A stretch of 64,000 bases of DNA from Pseudomonas tohonis. GTDB taxonomy: Bacteria; Pseudomonadota; Gammaproteobacteria; Pseudomonadales; Pseudomonadaceae. The translations under genes were made by a program, and so were the position numbers. The notes under the pieces are model-generated. The model was not told the DNA's origin, searched no databases, and was given only the letters and a program-made list of their open reading frames with translations. Of this stretch, positions 8,001 through 17,511 are shown one piece after another. The stretch is from assembly GCF_012767755.2 (NCBI RefSeq), contig NZ_AP023189.1, forward strand, positions 5,954,001 through 6,018,000, in the 5' to 3' direction. The stretch's first letter is position 1; each line of letters starts with the position of its first letter.

Positions 8001-8176
8001 ATCCCCGCGTTGCACCGGCCTGCCAGGGGCTCCCCCATCCTCCCCTGGCCGGTCGCCCCCCTCGAAGACTCCACCCGCACGAAAGCGCAGCGGCGGGCAT
8101 CGCCTTGGCGTCACGCTTTTGTCATAGTCCTCGCGTCTGATTCGGCACGCCCGTCCCTCTTCCTCGGAATATCGCC

Positions 8177-9088
8177 ATGCGCTTCGCCCGTTTCCTGCTC
8201 GTCCCCCTGCTGCTGGTCGCCATCGCCCTGGTGGTCCTCGTCCTCACCAGCAAACCGGCGTCGCCACCGGCGGTGATCCAGGCGCTGGGCGACAAGCCGC
8301 TGGTGATCGCCCACCGGGGCGGGCGCGGGCTGTGGCCGGAAAACACGCTGTTCGCCTTCGAGCGCGCCAGTGCCCTGGGCGTGGACATGCTGGAGATGGA
8401 CATCCGCCTGACCGCCGACGGCAAGGTGGTCGTCCTGCATGACGCCGACGTGGACCGCACCACCGACGGCAGCGGCCCCATCGCCGGGCTGACCCTGGAA
8501 CGCGCCCAGGCGCTGGATGCCGGCTACCACTGGACCGCCGACGGCGACGAGAACCACCCGTATCGCGGCCAGGGCATCCGCATCCCGACCCTGGACGCGG
8601 TGCTGCAGGCCTTCCCGGAGCAGGCCAAGGTCATCGAGATCAAGGTGCCCGACGTGGGCCTGGAGGATCGCCTCTGCGAGGCGCTGACGGAGGCGAAGCA
8701 GCGCGACAAGGTGATAGTCGGCAGCTTCTACGAGCGCAGCCTGAAACGCTTCCGCGACCAGTGCCCGGACGTGGCCACATCGGCCAGCCCGGGCTCGGTG
8801 AAACTGCTGGTGGCGCTGAACTGGCTGGGCCTCGGCCGCCTGCTGTCACCCTCCTACCAGGCGCTGCAGATCCCCGAGCGCAGCAGCGGCCTGGAGGTGG
8901 CCACGCCGAGCCTGCTGGCCACCGCCATCGACCGCGGCCTCAACGTGCAGATGTGGACCATCAACGAGCAACCGGCCATGCGCCACCTGCTGGACATGGG
9001 CGCGCACGGCCTGATCACCGACTACCCGGATCGCGCCCTGCAACTGCTGGGGCGATCCACCCGCATCACTTCGCTGAACGATCAATAG
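8177..9088 (+). CDS. Glycerophosphodiester phosphodiesterase, membrane anchored
   Basis: 303 residues. An N-terminal hydrophobic helix (residues about 4-24) anchors or exports it. The GDPD TIM-barrel follows, with VIAHRGG, PENTLFAFERA, EMDIRLTADGKVVVLHD and late WTINEQ motifs; these contain the catalytic histidines and the metal-binding Glu/Asp residues. It hydrolyses glycerophosphodiesters to glycerol-3-phosphate and an alcohol. The last 23 bp overlap the 3' end of the convergent dehydrogenase gene. Exact substrate unknown. Confidence 0.87.
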   Translation: MRFARFLLVPLLLVAIALVVLVLTSKPASPPAVIQALGDKPLVIAHRGGRGLWPENTLFAFERASALGVDMLEMDIRLTADGKVVVLHDADVDRTTDGSGPIAGLTLERAQALDAGYHWTADGDENHPYRGQGIRIPTLDAVLQAFPEQAKVIEIKVPDVGLEDRLCEALTEAKQRDKVIVGSFYERSLKRFRDQCPDVATSASPGSVKLLVALNWLGLGRLLSPSYQALQIPERSSGLEVATPSLLATAIDRGLNVQMWTINEQPAMRHLLDMGAHGLITDYPDRALQLLGRSTRITSLNDQ

Positions 9089-9830
9089 CGAAGCCGGCCC
9101 AGGTCTGGCTCACGGGCATCAGCTCCAGGGTGTTGATGTTGATGTGCGCCGGCTGGTTCAGCACCCAGAAGATGGTCTCGGCGATGTCCTGCGGCTGGAT
9201 CGGCTCGGCGCCGGCGTAGGTCGCGTCGTACCTGGCCTGGTCACCACCGAAGCGCACCAGGGAGAACTCGCTCTCGCACAGCCCCGGCTCGATGTCGGTG
9301 ACGCGCACGCCGGTGCCGACCAGGTCGTTGCGCAGGTTCAGCGAGAACTGCCGGACGAAGGCCTTGGTGCCGCCATACACGTGGCTGCCCGGATAGGGGT
9401 AGCTGCCGGCGATGGACCCCAGGTTGACGATGCCGGCGCCGCGCCCGTGGGCGATCAGCTTCGGCAGCAGCAGGCGCGTGGTGTAGAGCAGGCCTTTGAT
9501 GTTGGTGTCGACCATGGTGTCCCAGTCATCCAGGCTGCACTTGGGCGCCGGGTCGGTGCCCAGGGCCAGGCCGGCGTTGTTGATCAGGCCACGCAAGGTG
9601 CCGAAGCGCTCCGGCAGGCCACCGATGGCCGACTCCATCGCCGCGCGGTCACGCACGTCGACCACCAGCGGCAGCACCTCGACCTTCTCGCCAAGCTCCT
9701 CGGCCAGCGCCTTCAGGCGCTCCTCGCGGCGGCCGGTGATCACCAGCGACCAGCCCGCCTCGGCGAAACGCCGGGCGCAGGCCTCGCCGAAGCCGGAAGT
9801 GGCGCCGGTGATGAACAGGGTGGACGTCAT
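9066..9830 (-). CDS. Short-chain dehydrogenase/reductase, YdfG-like
   Basis: 254 residues. Classical SDR: TGATSGFGEA cofactor motif at residues 8-17, NNAG (about 90), and the catalytic Ser ... YGGTK (Tyr and Lys about 150). The closest type I recognise is the YdfG 3-hydroxy acid/serine dehydrogenase group, using NADP(H); the arginine at the end of the second strand (TGRREER) fits NADP preference. GAGGAG precedes the ATG at good spacing. Substrate is not determinable from sequence. Confidence 0.88.
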   Translation of the reverse strand: MTSTLFITGATSGFGEACARRFAEAGWSLVITGRREERLKALAEELGEKVEVLPLVVDVRDRAAMESAIGGLPERFGTLRGLINNAGLALGTDPAPKCSLDDWDTMVDTNIKGLLYTTRLLLPKLIAHGRGAGIVNLGSIAGSYPYPGSHVYGGTKAFVRQFSLNLRNDLVGTGVRVTDIEPGLCESEFSLVRFGGDQARYDATYAGAEPIQPQDIAETIFWVLNQPAHININTLELMPVSQTWAGFAIDRSAK

Positions 9831-10016
9831 GGAAATCTCCTCGAATCGATGGCGGCGGCACGCCCTTCAGGCGTCGCCCGGCCGGTTGGGCAGGAAGGCG
9901 TCCACAGTGCCAGAAACCTGCCTCTCTCTCCTAGCCCGGGCGCCGGTTGCCGGACGCGTGCCGCACCGTTCGGCAGAGCCCTTGCCAGGCCTGCATCCGG
10001 GCCATCCATACCCAGC
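9831..10016. other. Intergenic stretch upstream of the dehydrogenase
   Basis: No open frame or hairpin is convincing here. It should contain the dehydrogenase promoter on the minus strand. It opens the 1.1 kb gene-free region that continues with DnaA boxes and tandem repeats. Confidence 0.4.
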
Positions 10017-10390
10017 TTATCCACAGCTCGATAACAGCTTGATCCACAGTTATCGGGTACAAGCCCGGGCATGGCACGGACGCCTGCGCAGGCTTTTCCT
10101 GTTTTCCTCAAACCCAGCAGCTGCGCCGCTTGCAGGCCAGCGCGCCGTATGGGAATGGCTGATTTTCGACCAGCCCGCGCCAGCCCCTGGCGATACTGGC
10201 GCCTGGCCAGGGCTCCAGAGCTTGCCCACAGAGTTATCCACAGCTCGCGGGGATAACTGCGAGGGCACTTCAAGGGGCACTGGCAAGTAACTGTTCCGCT
10301 TGAAAAAAGCATGACTGTACGAATCTCGACCAGACCGCCCGGACGACCGCCGGTCCGGCCCAACAGCCACCTGCCCACACCTTTTCCACA
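10017..10390 (+). other. Cluster of DnaA-box sequences
   Basis: Two perfect TTATCCACA boxes (10017-10025, 10234-10242) and two with one mismatch (TGATCCACA 10040-10048, TTTTCCACA 10382-10390), all on the plus strand, plus a weaker TTGCCCACA at 10222-10230. No dnaA, dnaN or rpmH gene is near and no clear AT-rich unwinding region is seen, so this does not look like the chromosomal origin. A DnaA-titrating or DnaA-regulating locus, as datA or DARS in E. coli, is possible. Confidence 0.6.
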
Positions 10391-10440
10391 GTTCGCTCCA
10401 CAGATTTTGTGGGCGGCCCGATGGAGGGCGCTAACGCACT

Positions 10441-10900
10441 GTAGGGGCGAATTCATTCGCCAAGCAGCGCGTAGCGCTGCCTAGAAGCTTCGCGAGCAGA
10501 GCTCGCTCCTACAGGGCGTCCCAGGGAACCGTCGGGTTGCACCCGACCGGCATCGCGCCGCCAATCCCGTAGGTTGGCGCCGAGCGCAGCGAGGCCCAAC
10601 GGCGCAACGCCGGCCCCCACTTAACGCGCCACCCGGCACCTGCTTGGGCGAATTCATTCGCCCAAGCAGCGCGAAGCGCTGCCGAGTAGCTTCGCGAGCA
10701 GAGCTCGCTCCTACAGGGCGCCCCAGGGAACCGTCGGGTTGCACCCGACCTGCATCGCGCCGCCAATACCGTAGGTTGGCGCCGAGCGCAGCGAGGCCCA
10801 ACGGCGCACCGCCGGCCCCCCACCCAACGCGCCACCCGGCACCTGTAGGGGCGAATTCATTCGCCCAAGCAGCGCGCAGCGCTGCCGAGCGGCGTGCATA
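10441..10900. repeat. Tandem repeat of about 202 bp, roughly 2.3 copies
   Basis: The sequence GGGCGAATTCATTCGCC recurs with its GAATTC at 10449, 10650 and 10853, giving unit lengths of 201 and 203 bp. Each unit carries three palindromic modules: the GAATTC element, a GCTTCGCGAGCAGAGCTCGC element, and a GTTGG...CCAAC element around GCGCCGAGCGCAGCGAGG. These modules also occur singly elsewhere in the window, so the unit is a composite of dispersed intergenic repeats. No gene is present. Confidence 0.85.
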
Positions 10901-10934
10901 GGTGTGGGGTCGGTGGTGGGGTCGAACTCCGCTC

Positions 10935-10960
10935 GGTGGACGAAAAGAGCGCCCTCCACC
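10935..10960. repeat. Dispersed hairpin element (GGTGGA...TCCACC type)
   Basis: GGTGGA and its mirror TCCACC flank GAAAAGAGCG. It is a diverged copy of the elements at 22790 and 25826. It lies just after the stop of the minus-strand ketimine-reductase gene and may act as its 3' hairpin. Confidence 0.6.
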
Positions 10961-10976
10961 CTGCATCCAGTCCCGC

Positions 10977-11909
10977 TCAGGTGGCGCAGGCCAGCAGCAG
11001 GCGCGCTGCCACCAGGTCTTCCAGGGCGTAGCCGACCGACTTGAACAGGGTGATCTCCTCGGCGTTCCGTCGATGGCCACGGCCTTGCAGGAGGTCGCGC
11101 AATTCGGTGCGGACCGCGGCCTCGTCGAGCAGGCCATCGGCAATGGCGAACAGCAGGTCGCCGGCCTCCTCCAGGGCACCCTCGCGGGTGTCGACGACGA
11201 TGCGGGCGCGGGCCACGGCGGCGGAGTCGGTCTCGCGCATGCTCGGCAGGAAGGCGCCCACCAGGTCCAGGTGGCTGCCGGGGCGCAGCCAGTCGCCCAG
11301 CACCAGCGGCGAACGCGAGGTGGTGACGCAACTGATGCAATCGGCCTGCTGCACCAGGCCCTGCAAGTCGATGCCGGCCTGTGCCGGATAGCCCTCCCCG
11401 GCCAGCGCAGCGGCCAGCCGGGCGGACTTCTCTGCGTCACGCCCCCAGATATCCACACGCCCGTAGCGGCGTACCTGGCAATGGGCCCGGACCATGTGCG
11501 CGGCGAGGGTGCCGTTGCCCACCACCAGCAGGCGCTCGGCATCTTCGCGCACCAGGTGGTCGGCCGCCAGGGCGGAGGTGCAGGCGGTGCGCCGTGCGGT
11601 GAGCTCCGAGGCCTCGAGCATGGCCAGCGGACGGCCGGTGTCGTCGTCGAACAGGGTGAACAGCGCCGCCACCGACGGCAGCCCGCGCGCACCGTTGCCG
11701 GGGAACACGGTCACCAGCTTGACGCCGATGCCCTGCCCCGCCTGCCACACCGGCATGGTCAGCAGCGAGGCGCCACCGGGCAGCTCATGACACCCCCGCA
11801 CCGGCGCCGCGCAAGGCTCGGCGAGCCCGACCCGCAGGGCTTCGATCAGGGCGGGGTAGCCGAGCGCAGCGGCGACATCGGGGTTGGTGAAGAAACGCAG
11901 GTGGGACAT
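10977..11909 (-). CDS. Ornithine cyclodeaminase / ketimine reductase family protein
   Basis: 310 residues. It shows the mu-crystallin/ornithine cyclodeaminase fold: substrate-side GVKLVTVFPGN, the TARRTACTSALAA helix, the Rossmann motif VVGNGTLAAHMV (about residue 127), and SHLDLVGAF. Members either cyclise ornithine to proline or reduce cyclic imines such as piperideine-2-carboxylate. The setting, with pipecolate oxidase (amaA) and a LIV-type importer, favours a ketimine reductase making L-pipecolate; that is inference. The start at 11909 follows CCGGAGGAGCC; the longer frame upstream would translate repeat DNA. Confidence 0.8.
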   Translation of the reverse strand: MSHLRFFTNPDVAAALGYPALIEALRVGLAEPCAAPVRGCHELPGGASLLTMPVWQAGQGIGVKLVTVFPGNGARGLPSVAALFTLFDDDTGRPLAMLEASELTARRTACTSALAADHLVREDAERLLVVGNGTLAAHMVRAHCQVRRYGRVDIWGRDAEKSARLAAALAGEGYPAQAGIDLQGLVQQADCISCVTTSRSPLVLGDWLRPGSHLDLVGAFLPSMRETDSAAVARARIVVDTREGALEEAGDLLFAIADGLLDEAAVRTELRDLLQGRGHRRNAEEITLFKSVGYALEDLVAARLLLACAT

Positions 11910-11928
11910 GGGCTCCTCCGGAGCAGTG

Positions 11929-12012
11929 GCAAGCCACAAGCGGCAAGGAACGCCCCTTGCAGCTTGCGACTTGCAGCTTTTAGCTTGCGGCTTGCAGCTG
12001 GCGACCTGTCGC
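11929..12012. repeat. Heptamer-like CAAGCNN/NNGCTTG repeat array
   Basis: Imperfect runs of CAAGC and GCTTG motifs at roughly 7-base spacing in both orientations (AAGCCACAAGCGGCAAGG, then TTGCAGCTTGCGACTTGCAG) can fold into a long hairpin. It fills the gap between livF and the ketimine-reductase gene. The same type of array flanks dnaB and rlmB. Confidence 0.75.
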
Positions 12013-12017
12013 CCCAA

Positions 12018-12734
12018 TCAATGCCCCCCCAGATACGCGTTGCGCACGTCCTGGTTGCCGAGCAGTTCCTCGCCCGTGCCGCTCATGCGGATTTCCCCGG
12101 TGACCATCACGTAGGCGCGGTCGGAGAGGCGCAGGGCGTGGTTGGCGTTCTGCTCCACCAGGAAGATGGTCATGCCGCTCTTCGCCAGTTCGCGCAGGGT
12201 CTGGAAGATCTGCTTGACCACGATGGGCGCGAGCCCGAGCGAGGGTTCGTCGAGCAGCAGCAGGCGGGGACGGCTCATCAGCGCGCGGGCGATGGCGAGC
12301 ATCTGCTGCTCGCCGCCGGACATGGTCATGGCGCGCTGGTTGCGCCGCTCCTTGAGCCGCGGGAAGAGGTCGAACATGCGCTGCATGTCCTCGTCCGCAT
12401 GCTGGGCGCCGATGGGGATGGTGCCCATCAGCAGGTTCTCCTCCACGCTCATGTCGGGGAACACCCGGCGCCCTTCCGGCGACTGCGCGATGCCGTTGGA
12501 GGCCACGTAGTGCGGGGACTTGCGCGAGATATCCACACCGCCGTAGAGGATCTCCCCGGCGCTGGCGCGGGGCTGGCCGAAGATCGACATCAGCAGCGTG
12601 GACTTGCCTGCGCCGTTGGAGCCGATGAGGCTCACCGTCTCGCCCTCGTTGATGTGCAGGCTGACCTTCTTCAGCGCCTGGATGGGGCCGTAGAAGACGT
12701 CGACGTCCTTGAATGCCAGGAGGGGTGCCGTCAT
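12018..12734 (-). CDS. livF: LIV-type ABC importer ATPase LivF
   Basis: 238 residues. Walker A GSNGAGKST, signature MSGGEQQ, Walker B LLLLDEPSLGLAP and an H-loop-region motif (TIFLVEQNANHAL) are all present. LivF is one of two ATPases of branched-chain amino acid-type importers. The start at 12734 overlaps the livG stop by 4 nt (ATGA). The substrate of this copy may not be Leu/Ile/Val, given the adjacent pipecolate genes. Confidence 0.93.
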   Translation of the reverse strand: MTAPLLAFKDVDVFYGPIQALKKVSLHINEGETVSLIGSNGAGKSTLLMSIFGQPRASAGEILYGGVDISRKSPHYVASNGIAQSPEGRRVFPDMSVEENLLMGTIPIGAQHADEDMQRMFDLFPRLKERRNQRAMTMSGGEQQMLAIARALMSRPRLLLLDEPSLGLAPIVVKQIFQTLRELAKSGMTIFLVEQNANHALRLSDRAYVMVTGEIRMSGTGEELLGNQDVRNAYLGGH

Positions 12735-13606
12735 GCCACTTCCTCCTCGTCGGCGCCCAGGTAGGCGGCGATCACCTTCGGGTCGTTGCGGATCGCCTCG
12801 GGGCCGCCCTGGGCGATCACCACGCCGTGGTCCAGCACCACGATGTGGTCGGAAATGCTCATCACCATGCCCATGTCGTGCTCGATCAGCAGTACGGTCA
12901 GTTCGTGTTCGTCGCGCAGCTTGCGGATGATCCGGCTGAGCGCCTCGGTTTCCGCCGGGTTGAGGCCTGCGGCGGGTTCGTCCAGGCAGATCAGTTGCGG
13001 CCGCGTGCACATGGCGCGGGCGATCTCCAGGCGGCGCTGCTGGCCGTAGGAGAGCTCACCGGCCAGGCGGTTGGCGCAGTCCACCAGGTCCACCACCTCC
13101 AGCCAGTAGAAGGCGTGGTTCAGCGCGTCCTCCTCGGCGCGGCGGAAGCCGGGGGTGTTGAGGATGCCGGCCAGCAGGTTGCGGTTGACCCACATGTGCT
13201 GGGCCACCAGCAGGTTCTCCACCACCGACATCTCCCGGAACAGGCGGATGTTCTGGAAGGTGCGCGCCAGCCCGGCGCGGTTCACCAGGTGGGTGCCGCC
13301 GAACATCTTGAACCAGACGCGGCTGCCGAACTGCGCCGGGTTGACGAAGTCGGTGGCCTGGAAGGGCTCGCCCAGCACCTTGATCACGTCGGTGCAGGTG
13401 CCCCGGGCGTTGAGGCGGATGCTGCCGCCGGTGGCCTTGTAGAAGCCGGTGAGGCAGTTGAACACGGTGGTCTTGCCGGCGCCGTTGGGGCCGATCAGCG
13501 CGGAGATCGAGTGGCGCTTGATCTCCAGGCTGACGTCGTTGAGCGCCTTGATGCCGCCGAAGTGCATCATCAGGCGTTCGACGCTGAGGATGTTGTCGTC
13601 GCTCAT
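12731..13606 (-). CDS. livG: LIV-type ABC importer ATPase LivG
   Basis: 291 residues. Walker A GPNGAGKTT, a LSYGQQRRLEIARA signature, Walker B LICLDEPAAGLNP and a LLIEHDM switch are visible, with the characteristic LARTFQNIRLF motif of LivG. It is longer than the usual 255 or so residues because of extra sequence around residues 60-100. It overlaps livM and livF by 4 nt on each side, indicating translational coupling. Confidence 0.93.
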   Translation of the reverse strand: MSDDNILSVERLMMHFGGIKALNDVSLEIKRHSISALIGPNGAGKTTVFNCLTGFYKATGGSIRLNARGTCTDVIKVLGEPFQATDFVNPAQFGSRVWFKMFGGTHLVNRAGLARTFQNIRLFREMSVVENLLVAQHMWVNRNLLAGILNTPGFRRAEEDALNHAFYWLEVVDLVDCANRLAGELSYGQQRRLEIARAMCTRPQLICLDEPAAGLNPAETEALSRIIRKLRDEHELTVLLIEHDMGMVMSISDHIVVLDHGVVIAQGGPEAIRNDPKVIAAYLGADEEEVA

Positions 13607-14889
13607 GGCGCTACTCCTTTACGCGGGGTGAAGCCGCTGCGGCTGATACGGATCAGCCCGCGCGGCCGCCAGATCATCATCAGCACCATGAGGATGCCGA
13701 ACAGCAGCACGCGGTAGTCGGCGAAGCTGCGCAGCAGCTCCGGGGCGACGGTGAGGACGAAGGCGGCGATGACCACGCCCACCGTCGACCCCATGCCGCC
13801 CAGCACCACGATGGCGAGGATCAGCGCCGACTCGAAGAAGGTGAAGGAGGACGGGTTGACGAAGCCCTGGTAGCTGGCGAAGAACACCCCGGCGAGGCCG
13901 GCGGTGGAGGCGCCCAGGGTGAAGGCGGAGAGTTTCACCAGCACGTGGTTGAGGCCCAGGGAACGGCAGGCGATCTCGTCCTCGCGCAGCGCTTCCCAGG
14001 CGCGGCCGACGGGCATGCGGGTCAGGCGGTGCTTGATGTAGAGCACCAGCATCACCACCAGGAACAGCACCACGTAGATGAACAGGAACTTCAGGTTGGG
14101 GTTGTAGGCGATGCCGAAGAACTCGTGGAAGGGCACACCCCCGTCCTTGGCGCGACGGCCGAACTCCAGGCCGAAGAAGGTCGGCGACGGCACCGGCATG
14201 CCGTTGGGGCCGCCGGTGAAGCTCAGCCAGTTGTTGAGCACCAGGCGGATGATCTCGCCGAAGCCCAGGGTGACGATGGCCAGGTAGTCGCCATGCATGC
14301 GCAGCACCGGGAAGCCCAGCAACCCGCCCGCCAGCGCGGCAGCCAGGGCCGACAGCGGCAGCACCGACCAGAAGCCAAGCCCCAGGTGCTGGTAGCCGAG
14401 CGCGAGGCCGTAGGCGCCGATGGCGTAGAAGGCCACGTAGCCGAGGTCGAGCAGGCCGGCGAGGCCGACCACGATGTTCAGGCCCAGGCCCAGCAGCACG
14501 TAGATCAGCCCGAGGATGACCACGGTGAGCAGGTACTTGCTGGCGAAGAAGGGGAAGATCACCGCCGCCACCAGGATCAGCGGCAGCACCCAGCGCAGGC
14601 TGCTCTTGAAGTCCGGCGCACGCACGTGCACGCCCGAGCCGCTGCTTTCGAAGCGCTCCAGCAGCACGGAGCCACGGGCGCTCTGCAGGTACAGGCTGAG
14701 CAGGAAGCGACCGAGCATGACGATGCCGATCATCCAGCCGACGCGGCCGAACTCCAGGTTGAAGCTGTAGCCGTCGAGCACCACGCCGACGATGGGGCCG
14801 AAGACGATGAGCGCCAGCAGCCCGGCGAGCACCGTGTCGACGAGGCTCTTCTTGATATCGATGGGTTTTCTAGCAATGGCAGAGGACAT
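13603..14889 (-). CDS. livM: LIV-type ABC importer permease LivM
   Basis: 428 residues with an N-terminal extension containing two hydrophobic segments, followed by the LivM core of about eight helices (GLGLNIVVGLAGLLDLGYVAFY, GDYLAIVTLGFGEIIRL). It forms the membrane channel with LivH. The start at 14889 (MSSAIARKPIDIKK) lies 2 bp after the livH stop. Cytoplasmic loop REDEIACRSLG is the ATPase-contact motif of the family. Confidence 0.92.
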   Translation of the reverse strand: MSSAIARKPIDIKKSLVDTVLAGLLALIVFGPIVGVVLDGYSFNLEFGRVGWMIGIVMLGRFLLSLYLQSARGSVLLERFESSGSGVHVRAPDFKSSLRWVLPLILVAAVIFPFFASKYLLTVVILGLIYVLLGLGLNIVVGLAGLLDLGYVAFYAIGAYGLALGYQHLGLGFWSVLPLSALAAALAGGLLGFPVLRMHGDYLAIVTLGFGEIIRLVLNNWLSFTGGPNGMPVPSPTFFGLEFGRRAKDGGVPFHEFFGIAYNPNLKFLFIYVVLFLVVMLVLYIKHRLTRMPVGRAWEALREDEIACRSLGLNHVLVKLSAFTLGASTAGLAGVFFASYQGFVNPSSFTFFESALILAIVVLGGMGSTVGVVIAAFVLTVAPELLRSFADYRVLLFGILMVLMMIWRPRGLIRISRSGFTPRKGVAP

Positions 14890-14891
14890 GC

Positions 14892-15806
<915 letters not shown>

Positions 15807-16057
15807 CACTCAGTCTCGTCTTCTGGGGGACCGGCCTGGGGTTCGGCCGGCCTCCGCGAGTGGAATCAGACGGGCACCACTGAATCACTGGATCTCTGGT
15901 TTACGTCGGCAGTCGCCTGCGCGGCACAAGCAGGAAGAGGTTTCAGCAGCCACCCGGAATACACCGGCTGACCAGGCGCGTGTGGCACCTGGCCGGCCGG
16001 CCGAGCCAGTACAGCAAAGGAAGGGCCGGGACTGCGCGAGCGACAGGCGGACGGGCC

Positions 16058-16081
16058 GGAAAGGGCCGAGGGGCCCTTTCC
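16058..16081. terminator. Strong hairpin between the binding-protein gene and livH
   Basis: GGAAAGGGCC (16058-16067) pairs with GGCCCTTTCC (16072-16081). It lies about 35 bp after the binding-protein stop on the minus strand and has no T-run, so it is more likely a partial attenuator or an mRNA 3' stabiliser, which would give more binding protein than permease. The rest of the 307 bp gap shows nothing else. Confidence 0.6.
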
Positions 16082-16116
16082 AACGCGGTCCGGCCGACGC
16101 GCAGCCGGTCCCGCGC

Positions 16117-17238
16117 TTACTGCTGGTGGTACTTGCCTTGGTCATCCCACTCGTAGATCACGTAGTCGGACACTTTCAGGTCGCCCTTGCCGTCCCACTC
16201 CTTCTTGCCCATCACGGTCTGCACCGGGTGCGCCTTCAGCCATTCGCTGGCCTTGGCGCCTTCGTTGGCACCGGCGCCATTGAACGCGGCGGCCAGGGCC
16301 TGCAGGGAGGCATAGGCATAGAGGGTGTAGCCTTCCGGCTCGAAGCCGCCGGCGCGGAACTTCTCGATCACGGCCTTGCCGTCGGCGATCTTGCGCGGGT
16401 CGGCGCCGAAGGTCATGAGCACGCCCTTGGTGTACTGCGGGCCGCCGGCGGTGGTGACCAGCTCGTCGGTGACGATGCCGTCGCCGGAGAGGAACTTGGC
16501 GGTCAGGCCCTGCTCGCGCATCTGCCGGACCAGCGGGCCGGCCTCGGGGTGCAGGCCACCGAAGTAGACGACCTCGGCACCGGTGGCGCGGATCTTGGTG
16601 ACCAGGGCGTTGAAGTCCTTCTCGCCACGGGTCAGGCCCTCGTACAGCACTTCCTTCACGCCGCGCTTGGCCAGCTGCGCCTTGGTGGCGTCGGCCAGGC
16701 CCTGCCCGTAGGTGTCCTTGTCGTGGATGATCGCGACCTTCTTGGCCTTGAGCACGTCGACGATGTAGTCGCCGGCGACGATGCCCTGCTGGTCGTCGCG
16801 GCCGCACATGCGGAACATGCCGGTCAGGCCGCGCTCGGTCACCTGCGGGTTGGTGGAGCCGGGGGTGATGGCGATGATGCCGGCCTCGTCGTAGATCTCC
16901 GATGCCGGGATGGTGGAGGACGAGCAGAAGTGGCCGACCACGCCGATGGCCTTGTCCTGGTCGACCAGGCGGTTGGCCACGGCCACGGCCTGCTTGGGCT
17001 CGCAGGCGTCGTCCGCCTTGACCAGCTTGATCTTCTCGCCGTTGACGCCACCGGCGGCGTTGATGTCCTCGGCGGCCTGGCTCGCGCCACGCCAGTACTG
17101 CTCGCCGAAGGAAGCGTTGGCGCCGGTATGAGGCCCGGCAACACCTATAACCACGTCAGCGAAAGCAAGGTTGGTCAAGCTCAGAACACTGGTAACCGCA
17201 ACAGCCAAAATACCTTTCTTGAAAGTCTTGTGAGGCAT
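16117..17238 (-). CDS. Periplasmic amino-acid-binding protein of the LIV-type importer
   Basis: 373 residues. It has a signal peptide (cut near LAFA-DVVIG, residue 27) and a type I periplasmic binding fold with GPHTGANASFGEQYWRGA, a cysteine pair typical of LIV-binding proteins (DDACEP and GHFCSS), and a serine-rich ligand loop SSSTIPAS. It resembles BraC/LivK. Its own promoter region carries a sigma-54 motif (17302-17317). Ligand could be a branched-chain amino acid or a lysine-pathway compound. Confidence 0.9.
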   Translation of the reverse strand: MPHKTFKKGILAVAVTSVLSLTNLAFADVVIGVAGPHTGANASFGEQYWRGASQAAEDINAAGGVNGEKIKLVKADDACEPKQAVAVANRLVDQDKAIGVVGHFCSSSTIPASEIYDEAGIIAITPGSTNPQVTERGLTGMFRMCGRDDQQGIVAGDYIVDVLKAKKVAIIHDKDTYGQGLADATKAQLAKRGVKEVLYEGLTRGEKDFNALVTKIRATGAEVVYFGGLHPEAGPLVRQMREQGLTAKFLSGDGIVTDELVTTAGGPQYTKGVLMTFGADPRKIADGKAVIEKFRAGGFEPEGYTLYAYASLQALAAAFNGAGANEGAKASEWLKAHPVQTVMGKKEWDGKGDLKVSDYVIYEWDDQGKYHQQ

Positions 17239-17301
17239 GGGAGTTTTGCTCCTGAGGGGTTATGTGATGGCGCGATACTCGAACTAACGGGAAGTTCCTT
17301 G

Positions 17302-17317
17302 AGCAAGCGTCGTGCCA
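17302..17317 (-). promoter_or_regulatory. Sigma-54 promoter of the binding-protein gene
   Basis: On the minus strand TGGCACG-ACGC-TTGCT matches the sigma-54 (-24/-12) consensus TGGCACG-N4-TTGCW exactly. It places transcription start near 17291, about 50 nt before the start codon at 17238. It implies RpoN control with an enhancer-binding activator, as expected for nitrogen-regulated uptake. Confidence 0.75.
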
Positions 17318-17511
17318 CTCGTTTTTTGTTGTAGGAAAAAACCCGGGGTCACCCGCGCACCCGGCCTGGAATGCGGGACGGCGCACACGTGCAACCCTGC
17401 CGAACCAATAGGTGCAACCCCTTGCAACCAATCGCCGAATGGCCTTCTCAAGGGAATAGCAACCCACGGCGCGAAAAGCGCAACCTGCCGTAACCGTCAC
17501 TGTCACCGAAG

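Noticed and set aside
8022..8049. GCCAGGGG/CCCCTGGC inverted repeat after ureJ as a terminator
   Set aside because: The stem is 8 bp, but the loop is 12 bases and no T-run follows, so support is too weak.
10017..10390. Chromosomal replication origin
   Set aside because: Boxes are present but dnaA, dnaN, rpmH and an AT-rich unwinding segment are not. I kept only the weaker idea of a DnaA-binding locus.
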